Shown here: positions 24,195 to 33,259 of the stretch, piece after piece
Numbering within the stretch: position 1 is the stretch's first letter
Layout of the letters: each line of letters begins with the position of its first letter
Assembly (NCBI RefSeq): GCF_015714725.1
Contig: NZ_WBKM01000285.1
Coordinates: 1-53,621, forward strand
Reading direction: 5' to 3'
Length of the DNA stretch: 53,621 bases
Source: Nostoc sp. WHI
GTDB lineage: Bacteria > Cyanobacteriota > Cyanobacteriia > Cyanobacteriales > Nostocaceae
The notes under the pieces: generated by a model
Seen by the model: the letters and a program-made list of their open reading frames with translations, nothing else
Told to the model about the DNA's origin: nothing
Databases searched by the model: none
Made by a program: the position numbers and the translations under genes

Positions 24195-25253
24195 TTAAAA
24201 AGTTTCTGGTTTGATGCGATTAAGCTGGGAGAGCAAATATTGCGTCACCAGGGTTGGCTGTTCGGCTTGGATGAGCGATCGCACTACCGCCACACGTTCG
24301 GCTCCGGCATCGATCACATCATTGACATTATTTGCATCTATTCCCCCAATGGCAAACCAGGGAATTGAGCAATTTTTGGCAGCATAGCTGACATATTCTA
24401 GCCCTGTGGCTGCCTTACCTACTTTCGTGGGAGTTTCATAAATTGGCCCCACGCCAATGTAATCTACACCTTCAGCAATTGCTGCTTGCATTTCTTCTTG
24501 ATTTGTGGTGGAAAGACCAATCAAACGCTGGGAACCGAGTAATTGCCGAGCAATGGCAATGGGTATATCTTGTTGTCCCAGATGCACTCCATCTGCATCG
24601 ACAGCTAAAGCCAGATCCACGCGATCGTTAACGATGAACAAAGCACCGTAGATGTGGCATAATTGCCGGAGTTTTCTAGCTTGTTCCAGACGCAAAGAAT
24701 CATCGGTGGTTTTGTCGCGGTATTGTAGGAGCGTTAATCCACCTTTGAGTGCAGCTTCCACAGTGTTCAACAAATTTTCACTAGGGGAAGTAACAAGATA
24801 CAGACGCGATCGCCACAACAATTGATGGCGCTGATGACCCATTAAACTACTTTCCAGGGTATAAACCTGATAGCGCATCTGCTTACAAGCTTTAGCCATC
24901 GTTGGGTGGTAAAGCTTGCCATATTCTTCCAGCACCCGCAATGCTTCTTCTATGCGGCAAAAGTTAGCTTGCAACACCGACTTGATGCTAGCTCGCTGTT
25001 CTTCCTGAGGATGGGTTAACTCAGTCCCAGGATCGCCTGGTGTATCTCGCGCTGCCCGCAATTCAGAGGTATGCCACTTGGCTACCTCTTGTCGTAGGTG
25101 CTTGCATTCAAGAGCTAACTGGGCATTATTCAACCCAAAGCGACACCATTCCTCGATAATTCGCAAGCCCTCACGAGCGCGATCTAAATTGGCATCTAAA
25201 ATCCGGTAAACAACTTGCTGTATTTGCTCTTTTTGGCTGTATGGCTCGACCAT
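24195..25253 (-). CDS. thiE: Thiamine-phosphate synthase ThiE, cyanobacterial two-domain form
   Basis: Joins the pyrimidine and thiazole moieties of thiamine. The C-terminal half is the TIM-barrel enzyme: RLYLVTSPSENLL, TLLQYRDKTTDD, FIVNDRVDLALAVDADGVHLGQQD, IGLSTTNQEEMQAAIAEGVD and YIGVGPIYETPTK, all at the expected phosphate and metal sites. The N-terminal ~150 residues (DANLDRAREGLRIIEEWCRF and on) form the helical domain typical of cyanobacterial and some other bacterial ThiE proteins. Start placed at MVEPYSQKEQ, where the family begins; an ATG 60 bases upstream (25313) is possible. No TPP riboswitch was found in front. Confidence 0.93.
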   Translation of the reverse strand: MVEPYSQKEQIQQVVYRILDANLDRAREGLRIIEEWCRFGLNNAQLALECKHLRQEVAKWHTSELRAARDTPGDPGTELTHPQEEQRASIKSVLQANFCRIEEALRVLEEYGKLYHPTMAKACKQMRYQVYTLESSLMGHQRHQLLWRSRLYLVTSPSENLLNTVEAALKGGLTLLQYRDKTTDDSLRLEQARKLRQLCHIYGALFIVNDRVDLALAVDADGVHLGQQDIPIAIARQLLGSQRLIGLSTTNQEEMQAAIAEGVDYIGVGPIYETPTKVGKAATGLEYVSYAAKNCSIPWFAIGGIDANNVNDVIDAGAERVAVVRSLIQAEQPTLVTQYLLSQLNRIKPETF

Positions 25254-25506
25254 TACAACAACCCTGTTAGTGCTTTCATCGAAATGTGAATTATTATATG
25301 CCCTAGTAACCATAAGTTAATTAATTTGCTTTTTTTTACTAGATTTTTACTGGTATCTACGCCAAAGAACGTATTAGTAAGAGTTACGGTAAATTATCCC
25401 ATGTTCCGATAGGCAGTGATCAGGGTAGTTTGAGGCTATATTTTAGCACTAAGCTTAGTCAAGTATTTTATGGTAATGACACTGGGTAGAAGCAATAGCA
25501 TGACAA

Positions 25507-25740
25507 ATGCGAGCTAATCTTGGTTACCCAAACGAAGAATTATTTAACCCTAGCCTAGCTAAGTCATTGAATATCCAGCAATTAGCTACAACTACTCAAC
25601 TGGTTATAGCTAAATTACTCCGTAATTTAGGGGAATTATCGGAAGAGTCTATAGACTGGAAAATGCGAACAAAGCAAATTCAAAAAGCAACTTATAAGAA
25701 AAATTTTGTAGTATATCGAAGTTTGATTAAAGATTTTTAG
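25507..25740 (+). CDS. Possible short hypothetical ORF
   Basis: 77 codons from ATG, reading MRANLGYPNEELFNPSLAKS to SLIKDF. It has no clear ribosome site and no recognised family. The next 15-300 bases are transposase debris on the other strand, so the ORF may be a fragment left by rearrangement. The 250 bases between thiE and this ORF show nothing else apart from AT-rich promoter-like DNA. Confidence 0.2.
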   Translation: MRANLGYPNEELFNPSLAKSLNIQQLATTTQLVIAKLLRNLGELSEESIDWKMRTKQIQKATYKKNFVVYRSLIKDF

Positions 25741-25752
25741 AGAAACAACTTT

Positions 25753-26069
25753 AAATAAGTGACACTCATCTATAAAAAAGACAACTAGTTGCCCAGACTC
25801 AATCTCAGCTTTGTTATCACTCAAAAAAATCATGATTTCTTCCCTCTTGATTTTGACCAAATCTGGATTGGAATTCGGGTTGATTTTCTGAGATTTCTTC
25901 CAGCTAATCTTTGCCGATTACAGCAGCTTATAGTAGCTTTGTTTAGATTGATAAATCACACCACAATTTTCATCTAAATAACTCACCAATTTATCTATGT
26001 TCCAATAATCTTTTCCCCTCAACCATGTCATAATTCCTGTATGTTTTTAATATCTATTTTGCTACTCAT
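25753..26069 (-). pseudogene. Remnant of a second IS630-family transposase
   Basis: On the minus strand the text runs MSSKIDIKNIQEL, then with a one-base shift TWLRGKDYWNIDKLVSYL, GVIYQSKQSYYKLL, an in-frame TAA, ISWKKSQKINPNSNPDLV and finally VVFFIDECHLFK. This is the order of the helix-turn-helix part and the first catalytic Asp of an IS630 transposase (usual text VxFxDECHLLWG). The rest of the catalytic domain is gone after 25753. It is a different subtype from the remnant at 12984. Confidence 0.75.
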
Positions 26070-26640
26070 GACTGTAAATTTATATAAAAATAGTCAGGAT
26101 AATATTTACAGTTAACAAGAAATATTGTTCATATGTCAATCCCTACAGTATTTTTAGCAAATAATTGATATATTTTGACATTGTTTGATGCCTATTCTTA
26201 ATAATTTGGCATAACAAGTACTGAAGAACCAATTTTATTAATATCACTCGCCTATACACAATAGCGCCATAATATCTGACCAAAGAATTAAACCTATAGG
26301 TATCCAAAAATATGTCGGACGGATTAAAAAATGTCGGCGATATTGACGCCGACATAGCAGTTTTTATATTGGCTTATATGGTGAGACAGCGCTACAGAGG
26401 GTTTCCCTCCATAGGTGACTGCGAATCTAAAGGGGTCTAATTGGGTCAATTTTATGGAAGATTCCTACAAGTTAGTCAGGAAGTTATTGAGACTAAGTTC
26501 TAACGAACGTAAGTACTACCAGCAAGGGGAGAGGGCTATAAATAAGGCTTATTCTATCTGCATCCTATCCTAGCCCTTTTTGTCACCCTGCAAACCTCTC
26601 CCGACCCGTCCTGAAGAGGCTTAATTATCGAAAGACGGAG
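26070..26640. other. Intergenic stretch with no gene seen
   Basis: AT-rich to about 26350, then mixed. Open frames are short and not coding-like. The sequence TGTCGGACGG...TGTCGGCG near 26311-26340 is a minor direct repeat. It could hold the 3' flank and terminator of the RTX gene. Confidence 0.4.
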
Positions 26641-29502
26641 CTAAATAGTGATAAAAGTTGTAGAAGTTTGAGCCAAGAGCGTTGTTGAAGTGACATTATC
26701 TAACTTCACTAACACTTGATTGTCAGAACTATCCACAATCCAGGCTTGACTTCCTTGTTGCTGTATTAACAATTGACCAAAGTTGAGGCCACCTGACAAC
26801 GCAAGTTTGTCCGTACCTACTACAAAATCAGTAATGGAGTCCGTACCCTCAGCAGAAGCGAATACAAAGGTATCAACACCATAACCCCCTGTAAGTACAT
26901 CTTTGTCATTGCCCCCATAAAGCCAGTCATTACCTGCGCCCCCCAATAGTTGGTCATCGCCGATACCACCAAATAAGGTATCGTTGTCGTTATCACCCGA
27001 AAGCTTGTCATTACCGCTATCACCATAGAGCAGGTCATCATCATTGCCTCCCCATAGAGTATCGTGTCCGTCGCCTCCGAAAAGTTGGTCATTTTTTAGA
27101 TTACCTATGATGGTGTCTTGACCCCCAAACCCATAAATCTTGTTAGCTGGGGCATTGCCTTTTAAGTACTCAGAACTATCAGTGCCATTGAGAAGATAAA
27201 TTGTGTTAGCAAGAGGGGGTTTAACTGTGCCACTGATGGCAAAGTTAAAGGGGTTTTCGTCACTATCGTTATTGCTCAAACTGAAGCTGCCAGCATAGGT
27301 TCCAGGCGTAGGTGTATTCGTATTGAGTGCCACCGTTATACTTTTCGAAGCCTTGGCAGCCACGGTATATGGAAAAGTTCCTACCAAACTAAAGCCGTTG
27401 GGGAGTTTGAGATTACTCAGGTTGAGCGTAGCTGTACCCGTGTTCTTGATGGTAAAAGTTTTGGTTACGGTGCTGCCGAAAGCAACATCGCCAAAATTAA
27501 TGGCAGTAGTGCTGCCATCTACAATGTTAACTGTGCCACTGAGAACTTCAATTTCGGGGGCAGGAGCAGGTTTTACTGTGCCACTAATGGCAAAGTCAAA
27601 GGGGCTTTCGTCAATATCGTTGTTACTCAAACTGAAACTGCCAGCATAGGTTCCAGGTGTCTTCGTATTGAGTGCCACCTTTATACTTGCCGAAGCCTTG
27701 ACAGCCAAGGTAGCTGGAAGAGTTCCTACCAAACTAAAGCCGTCGGGGAGTTTGAGATTACTCAGGTTGAGTGCAGATGTACCCGTGTTCTTGATAGTGA
27801 AAGTTTTGGTTACGGTGCTACCGAAAGCGGCATCACCAAAGTTAATGGCAGCACTACTGCCATCTACAATGTCAACTGTGCCATTGAGAACTTGAATTTC
27901 GGGAGCAGTAACTCTACCACTAATAGCAAAGTTAAAGGGGCTTTCGTTAATATCGTTGTTGCTTAAACTGAAGTTGCCAGTGTAGGTTCCAGGTGTATTC
28001 GTATTGAGTGCCACCGTTATACTCGTCGTAGCCTTAACAGCCAAGGTAGCTGGAAGAGTTCCTACTAAACTAAAGCCGTCGGGGAGTTTGAGATTACTCA
28101 GGTTGAGCGCAGCTATACCTGTGTTATTAATGGTAAAAGTTTTGGTCAGGATGCTGCCAACAATGGCGTCGCCAAAGTTAATGGCGGTGGTGCTGTCATC
28201 TACAATGTCAACTGTGTCATCAAAAACTTGAATTTCGGGGGTAGGAGTATTATTGGTGGCGGCTTCGTATGCGCCAATGTCAATCGCAGCAGTGCCGTTG
28301 CCATCGCCATCCTGAGGAACGTTCTTAGTAATGCCATTGAAAGTACTGGAACCAGCGTCGATCGCAGGGCTTCCAGTAAGAAGTGCAAAATTACCCTTTG
28401 CTGCATCAACAAATAGCGGATCTTTTCCCGTGATTGCGTTTTTACCCGTAAAGTTCCATTTGCTTGTGTTGTAAATCAGGTTGTTATTGATAGTATTTTC
28501 TTTGTCAGACCCAGCAAATGATTCGCCATTTGATTTGGCGTACATGATATTATTCTCAGCACGAATCTTAGTTGCAGAATTTAAAAAGATTTCTCCGAAA
28601 CCTGCTTGATCTGGATGATTAGAATTTTTATATGTAGTGTTATTTACTACATCAACGTTGGACGATTTAAAAACTTGGATTCCTGCGCCACCATTGTTGT
28701 ATGAAACATTATTGGCGATAAGCGTTCTTCCTTTGTATGCCACACCATCACTTCCCAGTCCATTCGCCAAATCAATCATGATTCCACTACCCTCAGTAGC
28801 TTTCCCTTCGTCATTTTCCCACCAAGGAATGAAAGTATAATTGCTGTGAGAAATGTTACCACGGACAATCATTTTGTAGTCAGTGGTGTTGTTATCAACA
28901 TCAGAATTCAAAAGGAGACTAATAGCATTTGCTCCCCAAGGGCTGTAGAAACAAGTTTCATAGACTAAATTGTTTTCAATAGTGATGTAATCAGCTTGAT
29001 TTGTGACGATGCCAGACGCTGGAAACTTAGAAATGGTGTTGTCCTTGATCACAATATGGTGAGACTTTATTCCAGCTTTGTCTAACACAACATAAATACC
29101 GCTCCCATTAGTAGTAGGATTGTTTTTGTTTCCTTGCTGTTCTTGTGCATATTTCAATGTAATTTGGTCGTTGTTTCCGACCAGTGTCAGACCCTCAATG
29201 ACGATGTAGGACGAGGCCATTACTTGAATAGCTTGAAAGTTAGCTGACTTGATTAGTGGGTCATGTCCAGGATAGGCAGTAAAGGTGATTGGTGCATCAG
29301 ATGTGCCATTTTTTTGATTGATATTGAGAACTGGGCTATTAAAGTATTCAGTTTGCTCATAAGTGCCGTTCATGACGTAAACTGTGTCCCCAGCTTGCAC
29401 TAAGTCTCCAGCTTTTTGGAGGGTGCGAAAAGCAGCTCCCTCTTTCAAGCCATTATTTTGATCATTGCCTGTTCCGGAAACGTAGTATGTTTTGCCAGCC
29501 AT
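26641..29502 (-). CDS. Secreted beta-helix protein with three anchor-type repeats and RTX C-terminus
   Basis: A 953-aa exoprotein. Residues 1-415 form a right-handed parallel beta-helix of the pectate-lyase/DUF1565 kind (KTYYVSGTGNDQNNGLKEG start, many N-N-x-V repeats). About 421-760 are three near-identical 110-residue immunoglobulin-like 'choice-of-anchor D/ASH' repeats, each with INFGD, KTFTI-NTG and FSLSNNDI. About 777-890 contain Ca2+-binding RTX nonapeptides (GGDGHDTLWGGNDDD and on), then a C-terminal strand set that usually carries the type I secretion signal. GGAGTTAAT upstream supports the ATG at 29502. Likely roles are polysaccharide binding, lyase activity or adhesion; catalytic residues could not be assigned. 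Confidence 0.85.
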   Translation of the reverse strand: MAGKTYYVSGTGNDQNNGLKEGAAFRTLQKAGDLVQAGDTVYVMNGTYEQTEYFNSPVLNINQKNGTSDAPITFTAYPGHDPLIKSANFQAIQVMASSYIVIEGLTLVGNNDQITLKYAQEQQGNKNNPTTNGSGIYVVLDKAGIKSHHIVIKDNTISKFPASGIVTNQADYITIENNLVYETCFYSPWGANAISLLLNSDVDNNTTDYKMIVRGNISHSNYTFIPWWENDEGKATEGSGIMIDLANGLGSDGVAYKGRTLIANNVSYNNGGAGIQVFKSSNVDVVNNTTYKNSNHPDQAGFGEIFLNSATKIRAENNIMYAKSNGESFAGSDKENTINNNLIYNTSKWNFTGKNAITGKDPLFVDAAKGNFALLTGSPAIDAGSSTFNGITKNVPQDGDGNGTAAIDIGAYEAATNNTPTPEIQVFDDTVDIVDDSTTAINFGDAIVGSILTKTFTINNTGIAALNLSNLKLPDGFSLVGTLPATLAVKATTSITVALNTNTPGTYTGNFSLSNNDINESPFNFAISGRVTAPEIQVLNGTVDIVDGSSAAINFGDAAFGSTVTKTFTIKNTGTSALNLSNLKLPDGFSLVGTLPATLAVKASASIKVALNTKTPGTYAGSFSLSNNDIDESPFDFAISGTVKPAPAPEIEVLSGTVNIVDGSTTAINFGDVAFGSTVTKTFTIKNTGTATLNLSNLKLPNGFSLVGTFPYTVAAKASKSITVALNTNTPTPGTYAGSFSLSNNDSDENPFNFAISGTVKPPLANTIYLLNGTDSSEYLKGNAPANKIYGFGGQDTIIGNLKNDQLFGGDGHDTLWGGNDDDLLYGDSGNDKLSGDNDNDTLFGGIGDDQLLGGAGNDWLYGGNDKDVLTGGYGVDTFVFASAEGTDSITDFVVGTDKLALSGGLNFGQLLIQQQGSQAWIVDSSDNQVLVKLDNVTSTTLLAQTSTTFITI

Positions 29503-30416
29503 GAGATTAACTCCGAATATGTGTAAGGTTGATTGGTAGTAAACTCTCAGCAACTTTCCTCAGTTACTAAGTAGTTATTTGAATGGGTCATCTGTGTGAA
29601 CTGTTCAAGGCAGCCACAGTTGTCCGATCGCAACTTGAAATCGCGCCGATTGTAGAAACACTGTTGTAAAACTGGAAACTTTTTCTCTTGTCAACCGCTG
29701 ATGGTTAAACTAAAGATGTCGATACCATCAATCGTCAGGGTTTTGTTAAGGGTGATCGGACGATTGTCTGATGGCAAAGCTAGAGGCGAATTGAATCGGA
29801 TCTCCATCGATAGCAGACATGATAGCGGCTGCTATATTCGATACGGTTGATCTATAGTTGTCATGGTAATTTCGCGGAGCTTTATCCGTTGTCTTAGGTC
29901 AGGAGGTTGCCAAATTGGCATGGTAAAATACATCCCTGGCTGATAACTGGGGACTTAAAGTCACAGTGGTCAAAGTTGAATTGGTTGAAACTTTAGTAGG
30001 TTAACCCCTTAAGTTAAGGGGACTAATGTAACAACTTAATTGAAGCTGTTCTCATCTGTGTAACCGAGGTTTGTTTCCTTCATTTACACTAACCTTCACA
30101 AATAGCAATTGATATCAGTAAATACCCGGTTTATGGTTCGTTTTTTTACAACAAAACGAGAAAAACTATGGAACTGTTGTGGTAAAGTCCTGTAAACCTT
30201 CGGGTGATCCGCGAATGGAGGGCGCTTTAGGCAAGGATTTGATGAAGTTTATCTTAAGTTTAGTCGGCAGTGATCACAAGACATTGGTTATCAGTAAACC
30301 AAAAAGTTTTTTATCAGCCTTGTTATGTGAACATTTCAATTAAATGCAGGGATACCACAAAACAACCTTAAGTTGAGCATTTCAGCCGATGTCACTAGCA
30401 ACATACAGGCGATCGC
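29503..30416. other. Long intergenic stretch upstream of the RTX gene
   Basis: About 900 bases without a convincing coding frame on either strand. The part nearest 29503 should hold the RTX promoter. No element repeats were recognised here apart from scattered short motifs. Confidence 0.4.
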
Positions 30417-30588
30417 TATAACCCAATACGGTTCACTTAAGAAAATTGTAGGTTGGGTAGAACGTTCGCGAGTGCGTCTCGTAGAGAAGTAAAACTCAAC
30501 AAAGTCACGGAAGTGTTGAGTTTCGTTCCTCAACCCAACCTACGTAGAAGTTGAGTTTTAGGCTTAACTGAACTGTATTGGGCTATAA
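30417..30588. mobile_element. 172-bp MITE-like element with CAATACGG ends
   Basis: Left end TATAACCCAATACGGTTCAC and right end CTGTATTGGGCTATA form 25-base inverted repeats with about three mismatches. Inner arms GTAGGTTGGGT and ACCCAACCTAC give a second stem. The outer ends resemble those of the 45068 element, but the centre is different. It includes the short repeat GCGTCTCGTAGAGAAG. Confidence 0.75.
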
Positions 30589-30839
30589 CCCTTGTTTTTA
30601 CGTTCCTTTCCAAAAGTTTGTGGTTTACTGGTTATGGTCGAATGGCACTAAGATAAATCAACATGAGGATACGGAGAGAAGTTTGAGAGGTTGTTGTGAA
30701 GAAGGCAGATGGATAAAGTCGAGCTTAGGTTTAGCTCTGTAAGTATACAACTCTCCCTGATGTCACTTCTGACATAATATAAGTAATGAGTTCCAAATTA
30801 TTGGACAATTGACACTGGACTCTTGACTTGTGACTAACA
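30589..30839. other. Spacer before the SDR gene
   Basis: No gene seen. The last 60 bases contain 'gacaattgacactggactcttgac' type text that could include a -35 TTGACA-like box near 30808, but no matching -10 was settled. Confidence 0.3.
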
Positions 30840-31613
30840 ATGACTTCCCTGGAAAATCAAATCATTTTGATTACTGGTGCCAGCAGTGGTATTGGGACTG
30901 CTTGTGCTAAAATTTTCGCTGGTGCGGGTGCAAAACTGATTTTAGCGGCACGACGGTTAGAACGTTTGCAGGAGCTAGCAGATACTCTCAGTCAAGAATT
31001 TAGTGTTGAAATTCATTTGTTACAGCTAGATGTGCGCGATCGCATTGCTGTTGAATCTGCCATTTCTAGTCTACCCTCCTCCTGGTCTGACATTGACATT
31101 CTAATTAACAATGCTGGTCTAAGTCGCGGTTTAGACAAGTTGCACGAAGGCAACTTTCAAGACTGGGAAGAAATGATTGATACTAACATTAAGGGTTTAC
31201 TTTACTTCTCCCGTTGTGTTGTTCCCGGAATGGTAAGTCGCGATCGCGGTCATGTGGTAAATTTAGGTTCCATTGCCGGACATCAAACCTATCCTGGTGG
31301 TAATGTCTACTGTGCTACGAAAGCTGCTGTGAGGGCAATTTCTGAAGGTTTAAAACAAGACTTGTTGGGCACCCCTGTGCGCGTGACTTCAGTTGATCCG
31401 GGGATGGTAGAAACGGAATTTAGTGAGGTGCGCTTTCACGGGAATATTGAACGTGCCAATAAAGTCTATCAGGGAGTTACCCCCCTGACGGCAGATGATG
31501 TGGCTGATGTGATACTTTTTTGTGTGACGCGATCGCCCCATGTCAATATTAATGAAGTTGTGCTGATGCCCGTTGATCAAGCTAGCGCCACCCTAGTTAA
31601 CCGTCGAACCTAA
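30840..31613 (+). CDS. Short-chain dehydrogenase/reductase (YdfG-like)
   Basis: A 257-aa classical SDR using NADP(H). The cofactor motif is TGASSGIG (residues 12-19), with Arg-rich RRLERLQ after strand 2, which favours NADP. The NNAG motif is in ILINNAGLSRG. The active site has S in LGSIAGHQTYPG and Y157-x3-K161 in YCATKAA. It resembles the YdfG 3-hydroxy-acid/serine dehydrogenase group (VTSVDPGMVETEFSEVRF, PHVNINEVVLMP). It is a lone gene, with DUF202 converging from the right. Substrate could be L-allo-threonine, serine or malonic semialdehyde relatives. Confidence 0.92.
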   Translation: MTSLENQIILITGASSGIGTACAKIFAGAGAKLILAARRLERLQELADTLSQEFSVEIHLLQLDVRDRIAVESAISSLPSSWSDIDILINNAGLSRGLDKLHEGNFQDWEEMIDTNIKGLLYFSRCVVPGMVSRDRGHVVNLGSIAGHQTYPGGNVYCATKAAVRAISEGLKQDLLGTPVRVTSVDPGMVETEFSEVRFHGNIERANKVYQGVTPLTADDVADVILFCVTRSPHVNINEVVLMPVDQASATLVNRRT

Positions 31614-31718
31614 AAGTAACCCTTTTTAAGAAGATTAAGTAAGCTTACGGAATTGATTACATTCACTAGACAAGAATGCAAGAGGCAAGAGTTTTCTCTA
31701 TGCCTCTTCTACACTCCA

Positions 31719-32144
31719 TTATTCCAGTATAAAAGTACTCAAATAATCTAAAGGAACTGTAAAGACATAGTAGAGGACTCCTATACCAAGGAGAACCACA
31801 GCTAAACTTGCAAGAAGTATCCAACGGTCTGGAGGTTGATAAGTATCTTCGTCAATGTCTCGGCGAACAGCGAAATAATGTTGAGTTGAAAGTAGCACGC
31901 TTAACACACCTACCAACGCGAATGCTAAACCCAACTTCCAACCATTACCAGGAGGTTGTGGTGCTAATGGAGGGCTGATAATACGTAACCGCACAATTAA
32001 AACACCAAAACCCATGAGTGCAATACCACTCCGCATCCATGCTAAATAAGTACGTTCATTCGCCAAGTGATCTCGAATTCGGTCTGATCTGTACTTCTTT
32101 TTTTCTAATTTCTTGACTTCTAATTTTTCTGCTTCCATCTTCAT
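31719..32144 (-). CDS. DUF202 (YidH-type) inner-membrane protein
   Basis: A 141-aa protein. The hallmark is RDHLANERTYLAWMRSGIAL followed by a membrane helix (MGFGVLIVRL), and then two more segments (LGLAFALVGVLSVLLST and LLASLAVVLLGIGVLYYVFTV), giving three TM helices. The N-terminal 22 residues are very basic (KLEVKKLEKKKYRSDR). Function of the family is not established. Its stop faces the SDR stop about 105 bases away. Confidence 0.85.
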   Translation of the reverse strand: MKMEAEKLEVKKLEKKKYRSDRIRDHLANERTYLAWMRSGIALMGFGVLIVRLRIISPPLAPQPPGNGWKLGLAFALVGVLSVLLSTQHYFAVRRDIDEDTYQPPDRWILLASLAVVLLGIGVLYYVFTVPLDYLSTFILE

Positions 32145-32321
32145 AGGACTTACGTCTTAAATTAAATATTCAAAATAATTAATATTTTATGATAAAACAT
32201 CAACATATCATAAATTTAATCTCATAATAGTATATTTTTTAAAAAAGAGCCAGAAGATCAGTTCTGACTCTTAGTTTTTATTCAGGATTTTTGCTTACTT
32301 AATTGACCTATTCAATTAGTT

Positions 32322-32437
32322 CTATGGGACTATGGTTTGATTTTTCAAAAAACTCCGTACAACTTAAAGAGCATTCTTTCCTCTTGCCTTTTGCCTGCCT
32401 ACGCAGATAAGGTCAAAAATCAAATCTGATTACTATA
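32322..32437. mobile_element. AAAAATCAAATC inverted-repeat element, full copy
   Basis: The left end CTATGGGACTATGGTTTGAT and right end AAATCTGATTACTATA are inverted repeats. The centre contains AAAAAACTCCGTACA, GAGCATTCTTTCC and TTGCCTGCCTACGCAGATAA. The same order occurs at 46942-47063. It is inside the 375-base spacer between DUF202 and the next gene, which otherwise shows nothing. Confidence 0.7.
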
Positions 32438-32519
32438 GTACAGCACAGGGTAAATAAGCCACCCGTCTGAAACCCCTGCAAAAAGTCAATTACGAATTAT
32501 GCAAAGCGGTATTAGTTAG

Positions 32520-33143
32520 TTAATCATCAATTTTTGCAGTGATAATTCCGGCATCAAGTGCAGCTTGTAGATTCTCAGGAATAAACCAGTTATCTTCGCC
32601 AGCCTGAATAACTTTTGCAGGTGGAACATTAAATTCAATTTCTCCAGTTTGGAGGTTACTTGTAGCAACTAAGTGAGTTCCATGAACAATCTTAAAAGCT
32701 TTAGGAAGTGTGGCTCCTTGTTCTTCTGTAGCAGCTTGTCCAGGGATATAAACGCCTTCACAGTTCCACTCATCGTCAGTTTCTGCACCGCTAGGTAGCA
32801 GATATAATTCATTGTCGTAGGTTGAAGTAGATTTTTTGGGTTTCTCACCGTAGACTAACAGCGTTTTATCTGTTTCATTACGACAAACTCCATAAGAATC
32901 TTCACTATTTTCAAGGATATACTTTTGGAATTTTAATTCAGAAATTTCTTGCTTAATCTCTGGTGTATTTCCTTGAGTTTGTTGATTCTCTAAGGTAGAT
33001 TCTAATGCTTTGGTAACTTCTATATAGTCTGGATCAGCAGTGTATTTTTTACCTGCCCAAGATGGTTGAGCAATCATCAAGTTTACTAATAACAATAAGC
33101 AAACAAGAGTGATTTTAACAAGATTGATTCTGAACAATTTCAT
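32520..33143 (-). CDS. Hypothetical exported protein
   Basis: A 207-aa protein with a clear N-terminal signal peptide: KLFRINLVK, then hydrophobic ITLVCLLLLVNLMIA and a cut site near QPSWA-G. The mature part begins KKYTADPDYIEVTKALESTL, has a coiled-coil-like stretch NQQTQGNTPEIKQEISELKF and a Cys pair (YGVCRNE and WNCEGV) that could form a disulfide. AAGGA seven bases upstream supports the ATG. No family is recognised. It sits between DUF202 and the CadD paralogues on the minus strand, with no clear co-function. Confidence 0.7.
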   Translation of the reverse strand: MKLFRINLVKITLVCLLLLVNLMIAQPSWAGKKYTADPDYIEVTKALESTLENQQTQGNTPEIKQEISELKFQKYILENSEDSYGVCRNETDKTLLVYGEKPKKSTSTYDNELYLLPSGAETDDEWNCEGVYIPGQAATEEQGATLPKAFKIVHGTHLVATSNLQTGEIEFNVPPAKVIQAGEDNWFIPENLQAALDAGIITAKIDD

Positions 33144-33259
33144 GTATTTTTCCTTGTGAAATAGAAATCTTTTTTGACTAGCTACTGACTACCTAAATTA
33201 AGGCATGATGTCAGCATTTTTTCATCTATCTGTTGATGTAACTAATGTCCACAGAGAAT

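Noticed and set aside
25254..25500. TPP riboswitch in front of thiE
   Set aside because: The conserved CUGAGA and related thi-box segments are absent on the minus strand upstream of the gene.
26143..26355. 70-aa minus-strand ORF
   Set aside because: AT-rich spacer text, no start-site support and no coding character.
27323..28231. Three plus-strand ORFs within the RTX gene
   Set aside because: They are antisense readings of the three anchor-type repeats and so look alike by necessity.
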